A model generated the notes under the pieces. The model was given only the letters and a program-made list of their open reading frames with translations, had not been told where the DNA came from and did no database searches. This document shows positions 26,816-34,643 of a DNA stretch of 64,000 bases, piece after piece; position 1 is the stretch's first letter, and every line of letters begins with the position of its first letter. The stretch comes from JADMJV01 sp964649085 (lineage in GTDB: Bacteria; Vulcanimicrobiota; Xenobia; Xenobiales; JADMJV01). The stretch lies in the NCBI GenBank assembly GCA_964649085.1, contig CAZYPN010000013.1, positions 62,001 to 126,000 of the forward strand, read 5' to 3'. The translations under genes and the position numbers were made by a program.

Positions 26816-27736
26816 GTGGCAAAGCCTGCAGCAGCAATTCAGTCGAGGAGCTTGGCCTTGTCCTTTTTTAGCTGTGGCTTACAGGTTCGAGTCTGTGACG
26901 GGCCCGACAAGGGCCGTACTTTCCCCCTGGACAGTCGTGAGGTCACCATCGGGCGTTCTCGCTCTCCGGGCGATCGGGCTCCGGGCTGGGTGTTGCTCAA
27001 CGACCCCCGCATCAGCCGCATTCACGCCGACTTGATCTGGAGCGAAGCGGACAAAGGTTACCGACTGGTTCACCGCTCCGACACCAACCCCACCGAAATC
27101 AACGGTCATCCCGCCAACGATCAGGTGATTCGGGTGGGCGACATCATCACCGTGGGCGGCAGTCGATTAGACATCCAACAGGCCGACTTTCGCTTCGGCG
27201 GCGTCGAGCCGGAGCGCATCGGGCAGATTCACGAGGCGCGGCGCTCGGGCACTCTGCAGGTCAACAACGAATTCGCCTACCGCGATCCCAAGCGCGAGGG
27301 AGAAGCTCATGGCAGCACCCAAAAGGCCTCGCGCAAAATTGCGCTGTCCACGCGTCCCAAGCTGTATCTGGAAGTGCTCGGCGGCAGCCAGAAAGGGCAA
27401 AAATTGCCGCTGACGGGATTCTCCATCCAGATGGGTGGGCCCCTGAGCGGCGACCCCCCCGAAAGCGGTGCTCCCTGGTGGGATCAGGAAGTTCTGATCG
27501 ACGACGCTGTTCTCCCCTACCGCTGCCTTTCGTGGCATTGGCGGGAATTGCAGAACGCCTTTGAAGTGGCCCTGATCCGCGAGATCCCGGTGCCCATCAC
27601 GCTGGAACGGCGAGTGGATGGTACCGAGTGGATCGCCGAACTGCCGGCACAGATGGGAGCCTCGGTGCTGATTCGCCACGGCGACCTCTTCTATGTGGGC
27701 AAAACCGCCCTTCAGTTGCTGGGTGACGAGAGCTGA
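26816..27736 (+). CDS. FHA-domain protein, probably with a second degenerate FHA
   Basis: 306 residues from GTG 26816. The first FHA domain (~23-125) keeps the phosphothreonine-binding residues: VTIGRSR, RISRIHADLIW and NPTEINGHPANDQ. After a linker, ~180-306 (PKLYLEVLGGSQKGQKLPL, ending VGKTALQLLG) has the strand pattern of a second FHA-like sandwich without the Arg/Ser/His signature. FHA domains bind phospho-Thr made by Hanks-type kinases, and such a kinase is encoded 2.5 kb away. The stop overlaps the start of the phosphopantetheinyl transferase gene, the first link of a coupled five-gene run. The GTG has no clear ribosome site, so the exact start is uncertain. Confidence 0.8.
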   Translation: MAKPAAAIQSRSLALSFFSCGLQVRVCDGPDKGRTFPLDSREVTIGRSRSPGDRAPGWVLLNDPRISRIHADLIWSEADKGYRLVHRSDTNPTEINGHPANDQVIRVGDIITVGGSRLDIQQADFRFGGVEPERIGQIHEARRSGTLQVNNEFAYRDPKREGEAHGSTQKASRKIALSTRPKLYLEVLGGSQKGQKLPLTGFSIQMGGPLSGDPPESGAPWWDQEVLIDDAVLPYRCLSWHWRELQNAFEVALIREIPVPITLERRVDGTEWIAELPAQMGASVLIRHGDLFYVGKTALQLLGDES

Positions 27737-28425
27737 TCTACTGGTTCGAGCTCGACCACCCCGAGTGGAACCTGGACGAGCTGTCTGCCCAACTTCCCGA
27801 CGATGAGCGCCAGCGCTGTGCGCGTCTGATGTTCGATCACCACCGACGCCGTCAAATCGTGGCCTGTGCCATGCTGCGGCAGTTGCTAGCCCGGCACACC
27901 GGTCGCGCTTTGGAGCAGCTCAAGTGGCAACTTGGCCCCCAGGGCAAGCCCTCTCTGCCCTGCGGGCCACACTTTAACCTGAGCCATTCCGAAGGCTATG
28001 CCGTGCTGGCCCTGGACGAACACAGCGAACTGGGGGTAGACCTCGAGGATACCCGACGTCGGGTGGAGTTTCTGGCGCTGGCAAGGCGCTTTTTTTCAGC
28101 GCCGGAAGCCGGGCTGGTCGAGGTCTCGGCCGACCCCCGCCGCCTGTTCTTCCAAATTTGGACGGCCAAAGAGGCCTATATCAAAGCCCTGGGAAGTGGC
28201 TTGAGTCACCCCCTCGATCAATTCACCACCTGTTGTCCTGGGCGCGGCTGGGGTTTATACGACCTTTCTGGGCAGCAGCTGGACTGGGAACTGCATCGAC
28301 TTCCTTCACCCTATGCCGAAGTAGAAGCAGCCCTGGTGCGGCGGGGGCAGGGCCCGCCCAGACTGGAGAGTGTGGAAGTCTTGCCGGGAGGACAGTGGCG
28401 TTCTTTCCCTAATTGCCGCACGTGA
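27733..28425 (+). CDS. 4'-phosphopantetheinyl transferase, Sfp type (probable CTG start)
   Basis: About 230 residues if read from CTG 27733. It transfers phosphopantetheine from CoA to carrier proteins. FNLSHSEGYAVLAL, ELGVDLEDT and IWTAKEAYIKALGSGL are the three conserved motifs, with the Mg-binding Asp/Glu and the KEA Lys. The first ATG (27829) would cut off LIYWFELDHPEWNLDELSAQL...DDERQR, which is a normal family N-terminus. Between the in-frame stop at 27724 and that segment the only plausible initiator is CTG at 27733, which overlaps the FHA stop as CTGA. No PKS, NRPS or fatty-acid gene is nearby. Its stop overlaps the GTG of the next gene (GTGA). Confidence 0.85.
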   Translation: MIYWFELDHPEWNLDELSAQLPDDERQRCARLMFDHHRRRQIVACAMLRQLLARHTGRALEQLKWQLGPQGKPSLPCGPHFNLSHSEGYAVLALDEHSELGVDLEDTRRRVEFLALARRFFSAPEAGLVEVSADPRRLFFQIWTAKEAYIKALGSGLSHPLDQFTTCCPGRGWGLYDLSGQQLDWELHRLPSPYAEVEAALVRRGQGPPRLESVEVLPGGQWRSFPNCRT

Positions 28426-29261
28426 ATTTCAGCCTGGTTATCCCCACCCGCAATCGCGCCGAGGCCCTGGTATTAACCCTCGAACACCTCACTCGCCAGG
28501 AGTATCCCATCGACCAGTTCGAAGTGGTGGTCGTCGACGACGGAAGCCAGGATGCCACACCCGAGATACTGGAGCGTTATGCCCAGGTGATGCCCCTGAG
28601 AAGTTTTCGCCAACCTCCGAAGGGCACAAGCCGCGCCCGCAACCGCGCCATCCACGAGGCACGGGGCAAATTTGTCGTCTTTATCGATGATGATGTCTTT
28701 GCTCCGTCTGATTTTCTGATCCGCCACGCCAACTGGCTCAAGCGCTACCCGGCCGGCCTGATCCGAGGTCCCGTCGTCAACGTCACCGAGCCCATGCTGC
28801 CGCCTCTGCCGGCGCTGCGCCAACCCTGGCAACACTTTTCTCAGAACTACCTGTGCACGAGCAATGCCTCGCTGAGCCGCGATACACTGCTGCGGTCGGG
28901 CCTGTTTGACCCCGACTTCGGCCGCTGGGAAGACGCCGAACTGGGCATCCGCCTCAAGAAACTGGGAGTGGTCCGACACTTTGACTCGGAAACCTATGTC
29001 TATCACTGGAAGCCTCCCGTCGATCCCGCCGGTCGGCTGGAAACGGCGCGCCGCGACGGGGCCGCTGCCGCCCAGCTGTATCAGCGCTATCCCAGCCTGC
29101 GGCTGTGGCTGCGCTCGGGATTGCACCTGGGCAACCGGGTCAAGAACCAGCTCCTGCAGGCCCTCGACCCGCTCATGCCGTCATCATTGCGGCAGTGGCG
29201 CGAACTGGAGGCAGCCTATCTGCGCTCAGGCTGGCAAGAGCTGAGTAAGGAGGCCCCGTGA
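28422..29261 (+). CDS. Glycosyltransferase family 2 (first of a pair)
   Basis: 279 residues from GTG 28422, which overlaps the previous TGA. GT-A fold marks: FSLVIPTRNRAEAL at the start, VVVVDDGSQDAT (nucleotide binding), SRARNRAIHEARG, FIDDDVF (DxD metal site, ~87) and GRWEDAELGIRL (~170, catalytic ED). There is no membrane helix, so it is a cytoplasmic or peripheral enzyme. Donor and acceptor are unknown. The C-terminal ~60 residues are basic and helical. It is followed by a homologous GT2 gene, coupled through GTGA. Confidence 0.88.
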   Translation: MNFSLVIPTRNRAEALVLTLEHLTRQEYPIDQFEVVVVDDGSQDATPEILERYAQVMPLRSFRQPPKGTSRARNRAIHEARGKFVVFIDDDVFAPSDFLIRHANWLKRYPAGLIRGPVVNVTEPMLPPLPALRQPWQHFSQNYLCTSNASLSRDTLLRSGLFDPDFGRWEDAELGIRLKKLGVVRHFDSETYVYHWKPPVDPAGRLETARRDGAAAAQLYQRYPSLRLWLRSGLHLGNRVKNQLLQALDPLMPSSLRQWRELEAAYLRSGWQELSKEAP

Positions 29262-30193
29262 TCGACATTACCGTGGGCATCTGCAGCCGCAATCGCAAGG
29301 ATATTCTGCGCCACGTGTTGCTTTCGCTATGCGACCAGACCCTCGAAGGGTCTCGTTATGAAGTGGTGCTGGTCGACGACGGCTCCGAGGACGGCACGGC
29401 CCGCATGGTGGAAGAGCTGCGCCAACAGCTTCCCTACGCCCTGAGCTACCTGTGGCAGCCTCACTCGGCCCTGGCCACCGCCCGCAACACCGGCATTCGC
29501 GCCGCTCGGGGCCAGGTCATGCTGTACATCGACGACGATGTGCTGGCCGACCCCAGGCTGCTGGAAGAGCACCTGAAGATTCATCGTCAGTACGACCGTT
29601 GCGTCTGCAATGGCTGGGTCAACCACATTCCTGAGCCGGTTCGACCGGAAAAGCCCAAATTCACCGCCGCCGATATCTCCACGTCCTTCTTTTGGACCAG
29701 CAACGTGTCGGTCAAGCTGGCCCACCTGAAAGAGGCGGGGCTCTTTGACGAAGATTTCAAAGAATATGGATGGGAGGATCAGGAGCTCGGGCTGCGCCTG
29801 ATGGCCATCGGACTGCGCAAGCGCAACAACTACAAAGCGATCGGCTACCACGTTAAAGGCCCTCCCACCACCCGCAGTTTGCGGGGCGCTCTGGAGTTGG
29901 CCCGCGCCAAAGCGCGCACAGCCAGGCTGTACATTCGCAAACACCCGAGGATGCGCTCTCGACTGGCCACCGGTCTACACCCCCCTCGTCTGGCCTGGGC
30001 CAACCTTCTCAACCTGGGAGGGCTTTGGGAGCGCTACCTGCGCAGCCAGCTTCCCCAGGATTCCGAGGGGCGACTGCTCTCGCCCCACCAGGCTTACTGC
30101 CTGAGAGAATTGGCCACCATCGAGTATTTTCGGCAACTCCAGACCCCCGACGGGGCAGGCTCCAGAAGCTCATCGGAGAAGGACGCCCGATGA
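29258..30193 (+). CDS. Glycosyltransferase family 2 (second of a pair)
   Basis: 311 residues from GTG 29258, with AAGGAGG seven bases upstream and a GTGA overlap with the first GT2. Motifs: TVGICSRNRKDIL, VVLVDDGSEDGT, TARNTGIRAARG, YIDDDVL (DxD) and YGWEDQELGLRL. The resemblance to its neighbour through the whole GT-A domain shows a tandem duplication that has diverged. The C-terminal ~80 residues are basic and helical (RTARLYIRKHP). It probably adds a sugar to the same glycan or carrier as the first, which is inference. The stop overlaps the start of the ACT protein (ATGA). Confidence 0.88.
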   Translation: MIDITVGICSRNRKDILRHVLLSLCDQTLEGSRYEVVLVDDGSEDGTARMVEELRQQLPYALSYLWQPHSALATARNTGIRAARGQVMLYIDDDVLADPRLLEEHLKIHRQYDRCVCNGWVNHIPEPVRPEKPKFTAADISTSFFWTSNVSVKLAHLKEAGLFDEDFKEYGWEDQELGLRLMAIGLRKRNNYKAIGYHVKGPPTTRSLRGALELARAKARTARLYIRKHPRMRSRLATGLHPPRLAWANLLNLGGLWERYLRSQLPQDSEGRLLSPHQAYCLRELATIEYFRQLQTPDGAGSRSSSEKDAR

Positions 30194-30720
30194 AACAGTC
30201 GATGGTTTGTTCATTGCTCGGCGAAGACCGCCCCGGCCTGGTCGATGCCATTACCCAGGTGCTGGGAAAGCACGGTGCCAATCTCGAGGACTCACGGATG
30301 GCTGTACTCGGCGGCGAGTTCGCCATGATGTTTCTCTGCAGCCTGGATGGGAGCGGTGTAGAGGGGCTCTGTCAGGAGCTTCAGTCGCGTGCCCAGGAGT
30401 TGCAGCTGCAGCTGACCTGGAAAGTCACCGCCGCTCGGCGCGCCCAAAGCGGAACGCTTCCGCTGCAGGTGGCGGTGCGCGGCGCCGACCACGAAGGCAT
30501 CGTGCACAACCTCGTGCACTATCTGGCGGCCCAGGGTGTGTCGGTCGACAATCTGGAATCCCAGCTGGTCAATGCCCCCTATAGCGGCGTGCCGCTTTTC
30601 GAGATGCAGATGCGCATCAGTGCGCCAGCTTCGCTCTCGCTTTCGGGGTTAAGGCGTAAATTGCAAGAGGTCGGCGACGACCTGAACGTCGATGTGGAAG
30701 TCGAACCGGCTTCGGTTTAA
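30190..30720 (+). CDS. Tandem ACT-domain protein (GcvR-like)
   Basis: 176 residues made of two ACT domains. The first (~4-75) has CSLLGEDRPGLVDAITQVL and the second (~92-170) VAVRGADHEGIVHNLVHYL. This arrangement and length match the glycine-cleavage repressor GcvR family, small regulatory proteins that bind amino acids. ATG 30190 has GGAGAAGGA upstream and overlaps the GT2 stop (ATGA), so it ends the coupled run 26816-30720. No gcv gene is in the window, so a glycine role is not implied. The ligand is unknown. Confidence 0.8.
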   Translation: MKQSMVCSLLGEDRPGLVDAITQVLGKHGANLEDSRMAVLGGEFAMMFLCSLDGSGVEGLCQELQSRAQELQLQLTWKVTAARRAQSGTLPLQVAVRGADHEGIVHNLVHYLAAQGVSVDNLESQLVNAPYSGVPLFEMQMRISAPASLSLSGLRRKLQEVGDDLNVDVEVEPASV

Positions 30721-30749
30721 TACGAGAGGGATGGGGGCAAGATAGCGCC

Positions 30750-31268
30750 ATGTTTTTGCTGAGCAACCGAACCACCGGCGAACTGATCGGTGAGATCAGT
30801 CGAGGCGACTTTACGGTCATCCAGGAAATCCTCGAAGAAGAGTCGGAGAGCGACGTCGACTACTACATCCAGGAAACCGCGCTGGAGCTACTTTCGCAGG
30901 CCGGTCTCTCGCCCGACGGCACGCTGCTCTTGACCAAGGCCCTTGGCGACCACGCCGACCTGGAATTCGGCTGGGAACAGCCCCTGCAGAGCAACACCGG
31001 CTTTTCCGGAGTCATCACCACCGAAGGCGGCTCCAGACCCGCCCCCGGACTGGTGATCGAAGCCCGCTGGGAGAATGAGCGTTTCTGGACCTTTACCCGC
31101 CAGAACGGCACCTTTGAACTGGCCCTACCCGACCAGTCCAGGGAATATCTCGTTCGCATCGTCGCTCTGGGCGACCGCGAAGCCTGGGCAGACCACCTGG
31201 AGATTGAGGCCAACGAGCGAACCCGGCTTGGCGAACTCAACCTCGAGGTTCTCGTCGAACAGAACTAA
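30750..31268 (+). CDS. Unrecognised protein with a beta-sandwich-like C-terminal half
   Basis: 172 residues from ATG 30750, 29 bases after the ACT gene. The N-terminal ~70 residues are acidic and helical (FTVIQEILEEESESDVDYY). From ~85 the pattern GFSGVITTEGGSRPAPGLVIEARWEN...GTFELALP resembles a carboxypeptidase-regulatory-like beta-sandwich, the kind often carried by secreted proteins, but there is no signal peptide. No catalytic or metal-binding residues stand out. It is followed by the zinc-finger gene after 7 bases. A scaffold or regulator role would be a guess. Confidence 0.65.
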   Translation: MFLLSNRTTGELIGEISRGDFTVIQEILEEESESDVDYYIQETALELLSQAGLSPDGTLLLTKALGDHADLEFGWEQPLQSNTGFSGVITTEGGSRPAPGLVIEARWENERFWTFTRQNGTFELALPDQSREYLVRIVALGDREAWADHLEIEANERTRLGELNLEVLVEQN

Positions 31269-31275
31269 GTCGACC

Positions 31276-31710
31276 ATGGCCCGCTGTCCGCGCTGCGCGC
31301 ATGAGTTGCGCCCGCTGGTCGTCGAAGGCGAAACCTGCTGGATGTGCCCCGGTTGCGACGGGGTGCTGCTGAAGAAACTCTACCCACTGGTCGAACTACC
31401 CGAGGAAGCACTGGTGCAGTCGCCGATCGCGGAGTCGTTGTTCAGTGACCACCCCGAAGTCGATCGCAATCCGCCTGTGGGCTGCCCCATCTGCGGCCAA
31501 ACGATGCGGCGCTATGTGTATTGCGAAGATAGCGGAGTGATCGTCGACTCGTGTGACCTCGGCCATGGCATCTGGCTCGATGACGGCGAACTGGCGCAAA
31601 TCTACGATTATCTGCATCGAGTGGAAGCTCTGGATCCGCGAATCGCCGGTTTATCCACAGCCGACAAAGTGACCGCCATCATTCGCGTGCACCCCAGGGG
31701 CCCCCACTAG
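31276..31710 (+). CDS. TFIIB-type zinc-finger protein
   Basis: 144 residues from ATG 31276. Two Cys clusters are visible. The first is MARCPRCAHELRPLVVEG then CWMCPGCDGVLL (CxxC...CxxC). The second is VGCPICGQTMRRYVY followed by DSCDLGHGIWLDDGEL, the typical signature of the bacterial zf-TFIIB family. These small proteins are common and uncharacterised; nucleic-acid or protein binding is presumed. It follows the unknown protein by 7 bases and overlaps the stop of the convergent gene by 4 bases. Confidence 0.8.
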   Translation: MARCPRCAHELRPLVVEGETCWMCPGCDGVLLKKLYPLVELPEEALVQSPIAESLFSDHPEVDRNPPVGCPICGQTMRRYVYCEDSGVIVDSCDLGHGIWLDDGELAQIYDYLHRVEALDPRIAGLSTADKVTAIIRVHPRGPH

Positions 31711-32261
31711 CGACAACGGATGCGCCCGCCCCCAAAGCGGCCTGGCCAGCCCCAGGGGGAATACCAACCCGGCCGAACCCAGCCGGTCGAGTAACCAAAA
31801 CCAAATCCCAGTCCAAAGCGGGGCGTGGGCTGGCTGGCCTGGCGTCGATTCATCCAATCCTGTTCGGCCAGCGTGCGAATCTGGGCGTCGGCCTCAGCGA
31901 TTGACTGCTGCACATTTCGAGCCAGTTCCAGGCCCTCGGGTCCCAGATCGGAGAGCCCAACCGACACGCGCATCCGACCGTTGACGAGCTTCAAATGGTC
32001 GGAAGACTGACGCGCCAGCTCCCAGTCGACGAGGTCGGGCTCCAGCGCCTGTCGAGTGGACCCCAGGGCCAGCACCAGGCGCCCCATATCTTCCAGAGCC
32101 ATATCGCGGCCCCAGGTTCCGCCGGTCATGCTCGACTGGAGCCGCCGAGCCTGATCTTCGGCAGCCTGCAGCATCTGGGCCAGAGGATGAGCTTGAGCGG
32201 GGAGCAGGCTCATCCAGAACACGACCAGCCCTGCCAAGATCCTCATCGCGACGATTGCCAT
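31707..32261 (-). CDS. Secreted or periplasmic protein of unknown function
   Basis: 184 residues from ATG 32261; a second ATG at 32246 is equally possible since neither has a clear ribosome site. A signal peptide is evident (MRILAGLVVFWMSLLPAQA, cleavage before HPLAQ). The mature protein is helical and Gln/Glu-rich to about residue 145, then ends in a Gly/Trp/Pro/Arg tail (FGLGFGFGYSTGW...WGWPGRFGGGRIRCR). The helical part resembles short periplasmic proteins with no named family. Longer in-frame readings upstream run through the cupredoxin gene on the other strand and are not credible. It is divergent from the cupredoxin gene across 39 bases. Confidence 0.7.
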   Translation of the reverse strand: MAIVAMRILAGLVVFWMSLLPAQAHPLAQMLQAAEDQARRLQSSMTGGTWGRDMALEDMGRLVLALGSTRQALEPDLVDWELARQSSDHLKLVNGRMRVSVGLSDLGPEGLELARNVQQSIAEADAQIRTLAEQDWMNRRQASQPTPRFGLGFGFGYSTGWVRPGWYSPWGWPGRFGGGRIRCR

Positions 32262-32300
32262 CGAGGAAGTATTCCCGCGCAGCGGGAAAAGGGCCTTCTG

Positions 32301-32966
32301 ATGCCCAGGCTGCTGCTGTCGCTTACGCTTTTGCTCTGGCTGGGGTGCCTGTCCTTGCCAAAGGCCCAAGCCGGCGAAATCGAAGGACAGGTAACCTTGC
32401 GTACCTCCAGCGCGCCCGGGGCCCGAGGAACTCGCCAAAAATCTCGTCCGCGAGCCTACGAAGGACCGCCCCCCGCCTCGCAGCTCGACGATGAAACCAC
32501 TGGACTGGTGGTGTTTCTGGAACAGCTCACAGGAGGGCCCCAGCGCCTCGGCGTCTATTCGCTCGAGCAAAAGGGCCGTCGCTTCGTTCCTCACGTTCTG
32601 CCCATTGTGCAGGGCTCGACGGTGCAATTCATCAATGCCGACAAGGTCTACCACTCGGTGTATTCCGAAGCCGAATGTCGCGCTTTTGACTTTCCCGAGT
32701 ATCCTCCGGGAGTGTCTCGCAAGGTGAGCTTTCCCCAATGTGGTGTGGTCGAGCTGTTTTGCGCCATTCATCAGGAGATGAACGGCTACGTCTTGGTGTT
32801 GCCCAATGGCCATTTCAGCCGGGTCGACTCGCAGCATCGCTATCGGCTTCGAGCCGTTCCGGCCGGCACCCATCTGCTCAAGACCTGGCATCCCCGCTTG
32901 CCCGCCCAGAGCCGACGAGTCGAGGTGCCGGCCCAAGGGGCTGTGCGTCTCGATCTCGAGCTCTAA
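32301..32966 (+). CDS. Exported cupredoxin-like copper protein
   Basis: 221 residues with a signal peptide (MPRLLLSLTLLLWLGCLSL, then PKAQA). The mature part has a cupredoxin beta-sandwich: GSTVQFINADKVYHSVYS supplies the first copper His (~117) and VVELFCAIHQEMNGYVLV the Cys (~154), His (~157) and Met (~160) in C-x2-H-x2-M order. This is the type 1 copper site of plastocyanin-like proteins that carry electrons or copper outside the cytoplasm. A carboxypeptidase-regulatory-like tail (RLRAVPAGTHLLKTWHPRL) follows. Together with the kinase-like gene 6 bases downstream it may form a sensing unit, which is inference. Confidence 0.8.
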   Translation: MPRLLLSLTLLLWLGCLSLPKAQAGEIEGQVTLRTSSAPGARGTRQKSRPRAYEGPPPASQLDDETTGLVVFLEQLTGGPQRLGVYSLEQKGRRFVPHVLPIVQGSTVQFINADKVYHSVYSEAECRAFDFPEYPPGVSRKVSFPQCGVVELFCAIHQEMNGYVLVLPNGHFSRVDSQHRYRLRAVPAGTHLLKTWHPRLPAQSRRVEVPAQGAVRLDLEL

Positions 32967-32972
32967 ACCCGG

Positions 32973-34643
32973 ATGCACCTGCGGGCGCGCCTGCTGGGAC
33001 TGGTGGCGCTCAGCCTGAGCCTGGCCCTGACCTGTGCCCTGTGGATGGTCCAGCAGGCAGCCTCTTCCCAGGCCCACCAGCAACTGCAGCAACGAATGGA
33101 GACTCAGATCAAAAGTTGGGAGCGGCTACGCACGCTGTATCTCGAGTCGCTGCAGGCGGAAGCCGCGGCTCTGGCCCGCGAACCCGGCCTGGCACGGGTG
33201 CTTCGAGCCGGCGATCGAGCCACCCTGGATGACTACCTCAGCTATCGCCTGCAGACTGCTCCGCGCACTCTGCACATCCAGCTGTGGTCGCCGCAGGGAA
33301 CACTGTTGGGCTGCACCCCGGCCAACCCGGCCTTAGCGGCGGACACGGGGCCATTGCTGGCTCTGGCAGGCCGTGAAGGCCCCCTGGCCGGCTTTGAACT
33401 GCAAAACGGGAGTCCCTATCTGGCTGCGGCCGCGGCCGTGGAAAACCAGGGGCGGGGCCTGGTGGCGCTGGTCTGGGTGGGATTGCCACTCGATTCGAGC
33501 TTCCTCGACAAATTGGAAGAGGACCTGGGTTGTCGCTTGCGACTCATCGCTCGAACTTCCTCGCCCCCCCCCGTGGAGGCTTCGCTACGCTCGCCTTTGG
33601 AAGACGCCGAGGGACGGCTCTGGGGATGGCTCGAGGTGGTCGGCGACCTCAGCCCTCTGCGCCAGTTTCTCAGCCAGTTGCGCGCCCGGTTGTTGGGCCT
33701 GGGGTTGGCCGTGGTCGTGGGCGGAGTGCTGCTGGCGCTGCCCTGGATACGTCAAACCGCCCAACCTGTGGAAGAGGGCGAGCGCGCCAGGGCCAATCTG
33801 CAGGCGGTGATCAGTGCCAGCCTGGACGGTATTCTGGCGCTCGACAATCAGGGAAGGGTCACGATCGCCAATCCGGCTGCCGCGGTATTGTTGGGCCGCA
33901 GCCTGGAGAACTGCGGCGGAGAGCCGCTGCAGAGCCTGCTGCCCGAAGAGGTGTGGGCCCAGCTGATCGCCCAACCTCCGGGGGCTGGACCCCTGGTGCA
34001 AAGCTGCACCTGGCAGCGCCCGGAAGGGCAGATCCAGCTGACACGCAATTTTCTTGCCGAAGGCAGCCTGATCACCTTCCGCGACCGCTCTCAGCAGGAC
34101 CAGGTGCAGCAAGCCTTTCAGCACACGCTGGAACAGCTGGGCAAGTGGCTGGCTGAGCCCCTGGACTCAACGCTGCAGCAGTGGCGCCTCGTGGCCAACT
34201 TGCTGGTGTTGTCGGGGGCTCGCCCCAGCGAACAGCCAGCCAGCGACCTCGCCAGCCTGCAGCAGAGCTGGCCCGATAGGCTCGGGCCGCTGGGCCCGAC
34301 CGAGTGGGAGCTGGCCGAGAGGCCGGAACCCATGAAACTGGCAGCGCCAGCCTGGGTGCTGGAGGTCGTGCTGCTCAACCTGGTAGACAACGCCTACCGC
34401 CACGGAGCCCCCCCCGTCCGGGTGAGCACCCGCGTGGAGTTGGGCGGTTGCTGGTTGGAAATCAGCGACGGCGGAGACTGGACCCTGGGGGAATGGCCGC
34501 GCCACTACCCCCAGGGGTGCCAGCAACGCGGACCCGGACTGGGCCTGGCTGCGGTGCGTCAGCTGCTCGACGAGATCGAATGTCGTCACAGTCAGACGAA
34601 GGGCATCTGGAAGCTGTGGTTTCCAGCGGACTGCCGGCCGTGA
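32973..34643 (+). CDS. Membrane sensor kinase-like protein lacking a clear phospho-acceptor His
   Basis: A 556-residue protein with two membrane helices (~5-30 and ~240-262) around an extracytoplasmic sensor domain. A PAS domain follows (~275-385: ASLDGILALDNQGRVTIAN), then a dimerisation-like region and a HATPase fold (~455-553) with NLVDNAYRHG (N box), ISDGGDW (G1-like) and GPGLGLAAVRQLL (G2). Where an H box is expected the sequence is HTLEQLGKWLAEPLDSTL; Lys occupies the place of the His. Either a nearby residue is used or the protein signals without autophosphorylation. No response regulator follows. The next gene is coupled through GTGA. Confidence 0.8.
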   Translation: MHLRARLLGLVALSLSLALTCALWMVQQAASSQAHQQLQQRMETQIKSWERLRTLYLESLQAEAAALAREPGLARVLRAGDRATLDDYLSYRLQTAPRTLHIQLWSPQGTLLGCTPANPALAADTGPLLALAGREGPLAGFELQNGSPYLAAAAAVENQGRGLVALVWVGLPLDSSFLDKLEEDLGCRLRLIARTSSPPPVEASLRSPLEDAEGRLWGWLEVVGDLSPLRQFLSQLRARLLGLGLAVVVGGVLLALPWIRQTAQPVEEGERARANLQAVISASLDGILALDNQGRVTIANPAAAVLLGRSLENCGGEPLQSLLPEEVWAQLIAQPPGAGPLVQSCTWQRPEGQIQLTRNFLAEGSLITFRDRSQQDQVQQAFQHTLEQLGKWLAEPLDSTLQQWRLVANLLVLSGARPSEQPASDLASLQQSWPDRLGPLGPTEWELAERPEPMKLAAPAWVLEVVLLNLVDNAYRHGAPPVRVSTRVELGGCWLEISDGGDWTLGEWPRHYPQGCQQRGPGLGLAAVRQLLDEIECRHSQTKGIWKLWFPADCRP

